Shown here: positions 59,101 through 64,000 of the stretch, piece after piece
Numbering within the stretch: the first letter of the stretch is position 1
Layout: the number at the start of each line of letters is the position of its first letter
Assembly (NCBI GenBank): GCA_029531795.1
Contig: JAPEIS010000008.1
Span: 1,116,001-1,180,000 of the forward strand
DNA length: 64,000 nucleotides
DNA from: Sclerotinia nivalis
Taxonomy: Eukaryota > Ascomycota > Leotiomycetes > Helotiales > Sclerotiniaceae
Direction: 5' to 3'
The notes under the pieces: generated by a model
Seen by the model: the letters and a program-made list of their open reading frames with translations, nothing else
Databases searched by the model: none
Told to the model about the DNA's origin: nothing
Program-made: the position numbers and the translations under genes

Positions 59101-59420
59101 AAAGATCGAACGCACCTTTGGTCTAGATACTTCCTTACTTTGGTGCACTGAAGTCCTGATTTACGTACTTTGATCTTCTCATGCCTTATTTATCTCAACC
59201 ACGCAAAAGGTCCCGTAACAGTGTTCGGACCTTCGCTCAAGGATTTCGTGTCATGGCTCCTCTGTTTTATGTAGTCCGCTTCGAGTTTCGATGAATTGTC
59301 TGCTTCTCATAGACGACCCTCCACATTGCCATATGGTTTTCAAGTTATTCTGGTTCATTCCTGTTTCCTTCGTTCATTCCGGGAAATTGACATCCGTACA
59401 CCTTCCACCGCAATGATTCT
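56120..59420. other. Long intergenic region
   Basis: No supported gene. ORFs at 56627-56950 and 57161-57529 have no recognisable domain. An 18 bp perfect palindrome lies at 58415-58432. The tract around 58700-58900 is AT-rich with short simple repeats. Confidence 0.5.
58415..58432. repeat. 18 bp perfect palindrome
   Basis: ATCTCGAGATCTCGAGAT is its own reverse complement and is built from overlapping AGATCT and CTCGAG units. It lies about 1 kb downstream of SDS23, outside any gene. Confidence 0.85.
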
Positions 59421-60971
59421 TCATCTCCTAAGATCAACGCTCGATCCACGCTCGCCACGTATTGTATCCAGATAATCTCCTCTTGAAGAGTCCATACTTG
59501 GTCTTACAGAAGCACTTGAGCTCCTTCTTCTTCTCGCTCGGGATTCATTTGGATCTATGGGATTAAGACCTGTTGTGCGAGCGAAGAGGTTCAGAACATC
59601 GGATAATGTGATGACGCCTGTCAAACGACCTGAGATACGTGCACCGGGTAAAGCTGCGGCGGATACAGCAGGAAATGAAGGAGAAGGTGGTACGGAACCA
59701 CTACCACTTGGTTGTTGGACGACGGAAGCGTATCCAAGGGAAGGCGTTGCAGGTGCTGATGGGGATGGAGATGCGGATTCGACGACCCACATACGATGGG
59801 ATCTGGTGGCGACGAGTTTTGCTACTGTATGAGCGAGGGTTGAATATGGATTGACGTGGAAGACTGGGAAAGAATCTTTTCCATCGCCAATTCCTCGTTC
59901 ACTCAGTATTACAGAGATGAAGTGTATGCAGGAGGATTGAAGGAGAGGTAGACTACTTGTGTGTGTAAGGAGTTTAGTATCAGCTGTTGAAATATTGCCA
60001 ACAACATTTGCAGCGTTGTCAACTACTGCAATACTTGTTAATCCTTCGTTACTCATGAGCTGAAGAGCTTCCGTGAGAGGTTTGTCGCCACTATCCCCTT
60101 GTCAGCAGAAGTCATGTGGTGAGGATATTGAAAACTAACTTGATTGCAATAGCTTGCTGTGCTCCAATATTCAAATCTCGCAGAATGATTGGATATAACT
60201 GATCAATAGCTGGAAAACTGCTGCCATTATCCCACAGGAATTTGACCAGTTTCAACTGACTCAAAATCCCCACGACTGTTGTAGTTCCCGGTTTGCAAAC
60301 AAGAATGCGATGAACACCACTACCGAATATTTCCACGGCCTTAGAAAGGTCTTCTGCCTGGGAAAGTGTTGTAAGAGGTTCCTTTTTTGCAAGTATTATT
60401 ACATCTCGAAGTGGAATAGGTGTGTGCTCCCGAGCTTTGCTTGCTAATTGAGAATATGTTTCTTTTTGCTCTTCATCGGGATTTGCTAGTCCGAGGACAA
60501 CCAGTAGGTATGCATTAAGGTCATTGTAATCGAAGCTGTCGCAAGCAGTCACATCATCTGGAGTTTCGCGGATAAGAATAACATTTGGAGGACCAGATTC
60601 TATGAGCGCCTATAGAAAAGATTAGAGGTCGAGTTATAAAATGTGAAGACATACATGCAAACCTTTGTCGCACGTTCGACATCTGTGTCGAGTTCACACC
60701 AATGAATATCAGTTTCCTGTACAAGTTCTCCAACATGTATTTGTCTCCAATCCCTTCCTGCAAACCTTGGATCTCCACTTTTGGGAACTGGAGGATGGTT
60801 GAGTAGCTCTTGGACAGCAGCTTGTGTAAATGATAGATGCCTTTGAGCTCTTGGTGAGTGTCGCAGATTTTCCGCAAAGCTAGAACGATGACTGATATTC
60901 GCGGTATTGTTATTACTAGGAGAAGAGGTACTTTGCCTCGAAGGAGAATCAAAAACTGTACGATCTGCCAT
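59421..60971 (-). CDS. SDS23: CBS-domain protein Sds23
   Basis: Three exons (60971-60663, 60609-60140, 60090-59421) join in phase through 53 and 49 bp introns to give 482 aa. The Ser/Asn-rich N-terminus leads to [16 protein letters not shown] and then four CBS motifs: residues about 84-215, an [14 protein letters not shown] stretch, [34 protein letters not shown] and [18 protein letters not shown]. The C-terminal [19 protein letters not shown] and [14 protein letters not shown] region is characteristic of Sds23/Moc1. In yeasts this protein binds and restrains PP2A/PP1-type phosphatases and links glucose and Snf1/AMPK signalling to mitosis. A Ser/Pro/Ala insert lies in the fourth CBS unit, as in other filamentous fungi. 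The first donor (GTTTGC) is unusual but gives phase 0 and a correct protein. Confidence 0.92.
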
Positions 60972-62538
60972 GGCAGAGACGGAGGAAATGTTCGTATTGT
61001 ATCGCTATGTAATGATCCTTGTATTCGTTATGATTTCAATTTTATGGGTTTGATGATGTTGATGTAGGATAGATGGAATTTGATGATCATGGAGAGCATG
61101 GATTGAGGGGTAATAGCGGCACGCTAAAATTGTCCCTTACGGTTTAAAAATTTGGGGTAAATTTGTTAATGCATGACTTTCAATGAATATAAATTTTTAT
61201 TTTGTTATAATTCATGGGATATTGTTTAGGTACATTTTGACTGCAGGTGTATATAGATAAGTGCCTAGGTAGGTATGATTAAAGGATAGCATATTATAGA
61301 GAAGTTGTAAGGGAGGGAAATAATTAGACGTTTGCGATGAATGACGATGTTATGTCATTCCTTGCTCTTTATTATTATGGCGCATAGAATCTGCTGCCAA
61401 CCAATATTTGAGGGGTCAACAGAAATAACACGCTAGTCGGACGGGAAGAAGATCATTCAGTCATTCATTTATTTATTCATAGATGGATATGAGAAGCAGT
61501 GTTGCGCGCGTCTATTTTGAGATCAGGCTGAGTAGATATGATGTAAAATCAAGGTCATGTTTCTGGCCTTTATTGACCTTTATTACTATTAAGGATGAAT
61601 GCAATAGACGGACAGCAACATCTAAGCTCTCGTTGGTAAGGAAGGGATTCTGAAGGAGGGGGAAATTAGGGGATACGCACATATCATTCTACACAAGTAC
61701 TATACATTGAGGTTATGTTTCTGACATATAAAACCCGATCACTATGTATGTATTAGAAAGACAAAGAGCAACCCATAGGTATAGAGTAGGCGTGTCCATC
61801 AGATCCTCATCAGCAAGGGATTCCAAAGGAGGGGCAAACTGGGAGATATGTATATATATATATATCATTCCAAGCATAGGAACTGATGTCGCTTCTGATT
61901 TACGCATTTACGCGTAAATCATTAAAGAAATAAATCCATAATAGAAATAATATCGAAAGAATTTCAAAGGGGTAACCCTCATCAAAAGACTGGATGATAA
62001 TTATTACTATGTGATATATAATATAACAGACCCAACCACCATTTTATATACATGTATCTCAATAATTGAGTGAAGGGGTAAAGAGAGGGAGTTCATGTCT
62101 AGCACGGATATGGTATCGGTCGATGTTTAACAAATGTTTAGTCAAATAACAAGCCTACATAAACCTTTAAAATGAGAACCCAAATTTTAGCGCGACACAG
62201 ACACTCAGTTTACTAGGTACGCAAGTAGGCATTTGTTTGATTCTCAAAAAAAAAATTGGAGGGAAATCTAAAAATCTGAACCCCCCCCCCCACTACAACA
62301 CAACTTCATCGAGCTTCGACATTTTAAATAAAGAAAACTTCCATTCCTTCCCTCCAAATCCGTACTCTTTCGAATTTACGATTTATTACAATAATATCAT
62401 CTACCTTCGAGCTTGTAAGAATTAAGGCGCATCGAATGCGCCTCGCGCCCAGCTTCATTACAACTTCCTAATATCCAAACGTTCCGATTCCTCGTCTTCA
62501 TCAAAACCCTTCGAGTCTTCCACCCACATTTCACCACC
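60972..62538. other. Intergenic region between SDS23 and the importin gene
   Basis: It holds the two divergent promoters. There is an 11-nt C run at 62281-62291 and AT-rich simple sequence near 61850-61865 (TATA repeats). No gene is seen. Confidence 0.5.
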
Positions 62539-64000
62539 ATGTCTGTTCTCCCAGCAGATGCACATGCAGAGCTTGCACAGTTATTGTCTGCTTTGCAATC
62601 TGCCGACAACAATGTTCGTTCACAAGCTGAGGAGCACTTGGGCAACAACTGGGTAGCCACCAAACCCGAAATGCTGTTGATGGGCTTGGTTGAGCAAATA
62701 CACGGGTCCAACGATATATCTGTAAGATATATCACTAGCTCTTAAGATTCCAGGTACAGGATTATGCCACTAATTTCAAATACTTTACAGACCCGGTCCT
62801 TTGCTGCGGTTATATTCCGTCGTATAGCTTCCAAATCGCGCAAGGCAGATGATAACAACTCAATCGAATTATTCCTGACCATCCCGAAGCAAGAAGCATA
62901 TGCTATTCGACAAAAGCTCATAGAGGCATTAGGCCTCGAAAAGTCGAATCCAGTGAGAAACAAGATTGGAGACGCGGTTGCCGAAATAGCTAGAGAATAT
63001 TCCGATAATGGTATGATCCTTGGGCGCAGGATACAAGTTATGAATGCCAATCTAACATTTCACAGGTGAACAATGGCCAGAGATCTTAGGCGTTCTCTCT
63101 ACTCTAAGCTCTTCACAGGAACCGGGACAGAGAGAGATCGCATATAGAATATTTTCCACGACTCCTGGCATAATTGAAAAGCAACATGAAGATACAGTAC
63201 TATCAGCTTTCAAAAATGGCTTTCAAGATGGGGAAACAGAAGTAGGTTTTCTTAATTGCTGAATTCTAGGACAACGACTAACCATATAACAAGGTCCGCT
63301 TGGCAGCCATGGAAGCATTCACATCCTTTTTCTCTAGTCTCAGCAAAAAGTCACAACAAAAATATTACGGCCTTATCCCAGAAGTTCTGTCGATCCTACC
63401 ACCTTTGAAGGAAGCCTTGGACTCGGACAGCCTTAGCACAGCACTTGTTCAACTCATGAATCTTGCAGAAGTCGCTCCAAAGATGTTCAAACCATTATTC
63501 CACAATCTGGTCACATTCTGCATTCAAACGATCCAGGACAAGGAGTTGTCCGATATAGTTCGCCAAAATGCCCTCGAACTCATGGCAACATTCGCAGATT
63601 ATGCTCCAGCAATGGTGAAAAAGGATTCAAGCTTTGTAACAGACATGATCACTCAATGTTTGAGTCTCATGACTGATATTGGTGAGGATGACGAGGATGC
63701 ATCCGAGTGGAATTCTTCTGATGATGTATGATTAACTCCACCCAATCTTACGAAACGATGTACTGACTTGATTAGATGGATCCGGAGGAGAGCGATTTGA
63801 ACCATGTTGCTGGTGAGCAATGCATGGACCGCTTAGCAAACAAGCTCGGAGGAACAATCATCTTGGCACCTACGTTTAATTGGCTTCCAAGAATGATGCT
63901 CTCCGAGGCATGGAGAGATAGGCATGCCGCATTAATGGCCATTTCGGCAATTTCAGAAGGTTGCAGGGACTTGATGCTTGGGGAATTGCATAAGGTCCTG
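62539..64000 (+). CDS. PSE1: Importin beta-3/karyopherin Pse1 (Kap121), N-terminal part, cut by window edge
   Basis: Five exons are visible (62539-62721, 62791-63010, 63066-63241, 63294-63725, 63776-64000), all with GTAAGA/GTATGA/GTAGGT-type donors and in-phase joints, giving the first 412 residues. The protein is a HEAT-repeat nuclear import receptor for ribosomal and other basic cargo; Ran-GTP binds the N-terminal repeats. The sequence opens [20 protein letters not shown], then the importin-N phrase [12 protein letters not shown] and the helical repeats [58 protein letters not shown] and [15 protein letters not shown]. After an acidic [13 protein letters not shown] stretch comes [14 protein letters not shown]. 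These match the Kap121/importin-5 pattern (fission yeast sal3), not Kap95. The C-terminal two-thirds lies beyond the window. Confidence 0.9.

Noticed and set aside
1..64000. CRISPR arrays, bacterial operons, tRNA or rRNA genes
   Set aside because: None seen. The window is fungal nuclear DNA, and no tRNA-like pair of A and B boxes or 5S-like sequence was found by eye.

Overview
The window is nuclear DNA of a filamentous ascomycete. Genes carry short (about 45-115 bp) GT-AG introns, often with CTAAC-like branch sites. The gene content is fungal: a DNA polymerase epsilon catalytic subunit, Cox20, a mitochondrial uS2, a Mug70-type CBS/PB1 protein, a Swi5/Ace2-type zinc finger, a Zn2Cys6 regulator, Sds23 and a Pse1/Kap121 karyopherin. 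Intergenic DNA is long and AT-rich. A Leotiomycete of the Botrytis/Sclerotinia kind fits, but that is an impression and not a proof.

Layout. 1-452: 3' end of an SDR oxidoreductase, convergent with POL2 (812-7577, minus). POL2 and COX20 (8211-8850, plus) diverge from a 633 bp region that holds two ACGCGT boxes and a nested repeat. 9090-9995 is a conserved-looking basic protein of unknown role. 10.0-21.8 kb is a gene desert. 21.8-25.6 kb holds the mitochondrial ribosomal protein uS2m and a CBS/PB1 membrane protein. 27.0-29.4 kb is a Swi5/Ace2-type factor.

30.3-37.5 kb is the most unusual part: three head-to-tail paralogues, each carrying a ubiquitin module in the middle of a larger protein. 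Copies 1 and 3 are intact. Their 76-residue ubiquitin module ends in GG and is followed directly by a second conserved domain. The middle copy has lost the end of the ubiquitin module and looks decayed. A separate degenerate polyubiquitin remnant lies at 49.76-49.96 kb.

37.5-49.6 kb is sparse. It has three small single-span membrane protein genes (40.8-43.9 kb), a dispersed degenerate repeat (46.2-47.2 kb), an orphan exon-like island (43.06 kb) and a weak ORF. 50.9-56.1 kb holds an MFS drug/polyamine-type transporter and a Zn2Cys6 regulator. 59.4-64.0 kb holds SDS23 and the 5' part of a PSE1/KAP121-type importin that runs off the window.

The housekeeping genes form no operon. The apparent functional groupings are the POL2/COX20 shared promoter, the tandem ubiquitin-fusion family, and possibly the transporter with its neighbouring regulator. 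Exon boundaries were set by hand from splice consensus and reading-frame continuity. No RNA data or database search was available.
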